Source: Atribacteria bacterium SCGC AAA255-G05
GTDB lineage: Bacteria > Atribacterota > Phoenicimicrobiia > Phoenicimicrobiales > Phoenicimicrobiaceae
Direction of reading: 5' to 3'
Length of the DNA: 11,612 nt
Assembly: GCA_000405605.1 (NCBI GenBank)
Contig: ASPA01000063.1
Location: forward strand, 1 to 11,612
How positions within the stretch are numbered: the first letter of the stretch is position 1; every line of letters starts with the position of its first letter. Positions 11,500-11,612 of the stretch are shown piece by piece. The notes beneath the pieces are model-generated. The model saw only the letters and a program-made list of their open reading frames with translations. It had not been told where the DNA came from and did no database searches. A program made the position numbers and the translations under genes.

Positions 11500-11612
11500 A
11501 CTTCTTAGGCTTCTCCTTAAGAGGTAAGCGTTCTTTAAAATATTTTACTCGAGTAGAAAGCTATAACCAAGAGGAAGTAATGACCCAGCTAGAAGAATTT
11601 ATTCATAAATTT

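Larger units (their letters stand above)
10988..11612 (+). pseudogene. Integrase-core (DDE) transposase, broken in three frames, cut by window edge
   Basis: Joining three reading frames gives one coherent transposase. Frame A (10988-11050) starts MLKSNLIKVRQKANELYFKK. Frame B (about 11044-11487) continues with a helix-turn-helix, SKRKITKHLGVSMEFVISW, then a basic region and IDFIGKKFIQG, where the D is probably the first catalytic acidic residue. Frame C (11481-11612) resumes with EPINFLGFSL and KYFTRVESYNQEE, as expected for this family, and is open to the last base. Both joints are -1 shifts in homopolymers (A8 at 11042-11049, G5 at 11481-11485). This may be a decayed copy, a copy with sequencing deletions, or, at the first site, genuine programmed frameshifting. 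The remaining catalytic residues lie beyond the window. Confidence 0.8.

Overview
The window is AT-rich bacterial chromosome (by eye about one third G+C). The core genes favour TTA, ATA, AGA and AAA codons and use strong AGGAGG-type ribosome binding sites. The gene set is mostly housekeeping: mreB, mreC, an M16 zinc peptidase, a DUF951 protein, rpsF, rpsR, a DUF2232 membrane protein, rplI, dnaB, four tRNA genes and, on the minus strand, pfkA. The order DUF951-rpsF-rpsR-DUF2232-rplI-dnaB resembles the replication/ribosome neighbourhood of Bacillota and some uncultured relatives. Two usual partners are missing: ssb between rpsF and rpsR, and mreD after mreC. An uncultured anaerobic lineage such as Atribacterota would fit, but this is a low-confidence inference because no marker in the window fixes the phylum.

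Layout. 100-1140 mreB and 1477-2295 mreC (cell shape). 2420-3694 M16 peptidase, apparently starting at a rare ATT codon. 3898-4086 DUF951. 4237-4336 a strong promoter and structured leader for rpsF, then rpsF (4346-4666), rpsR (4727-4957) and DUF2232 (5332-6294). 6295-6805 a long spacer with hairpin elements and a promoter for rplI (6806-7297). dnaB (7566-8909) is followed by a probable terminator. A TTGACA promoter precedes a tRNA cluster (9192-9539): Lys-CTT, Glu-TTC, Val-CAC, Thr-CGT. pfkA (9793-10758, minus) is convergent with it. From 10988 to the right edge lies an integrase-core transposase gene broken into three reading frames at an A8 run and a G5 run.

The most unusual property is the spacers. 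Instead of short AT-rich gaps, most hold mosaics of degenerate tandem repeats with strict 7-nt or 8-nt phasing. The families include GGTNAATT (8 nt), ACGATAT/CTCGATA, GGTTACA, AAACTGA, CTAACGA, TTTTCGC and TTTATAG (7 nt). The same modules recur in many spacers. Most have a polarity: sense-oriented before a gene, reverse-complemented after one, so spacers between co-directional genes tend to be bracketed by inverted arrays. Some 8-nt arrays run directly into the ribosome binding site of the next gene. They recall the short tandemly repeated repetitive (STRR) heptamers of cyanobacterial spacers, with different sequences. No CRISPR array, rRNA gene or defence system was recognised.
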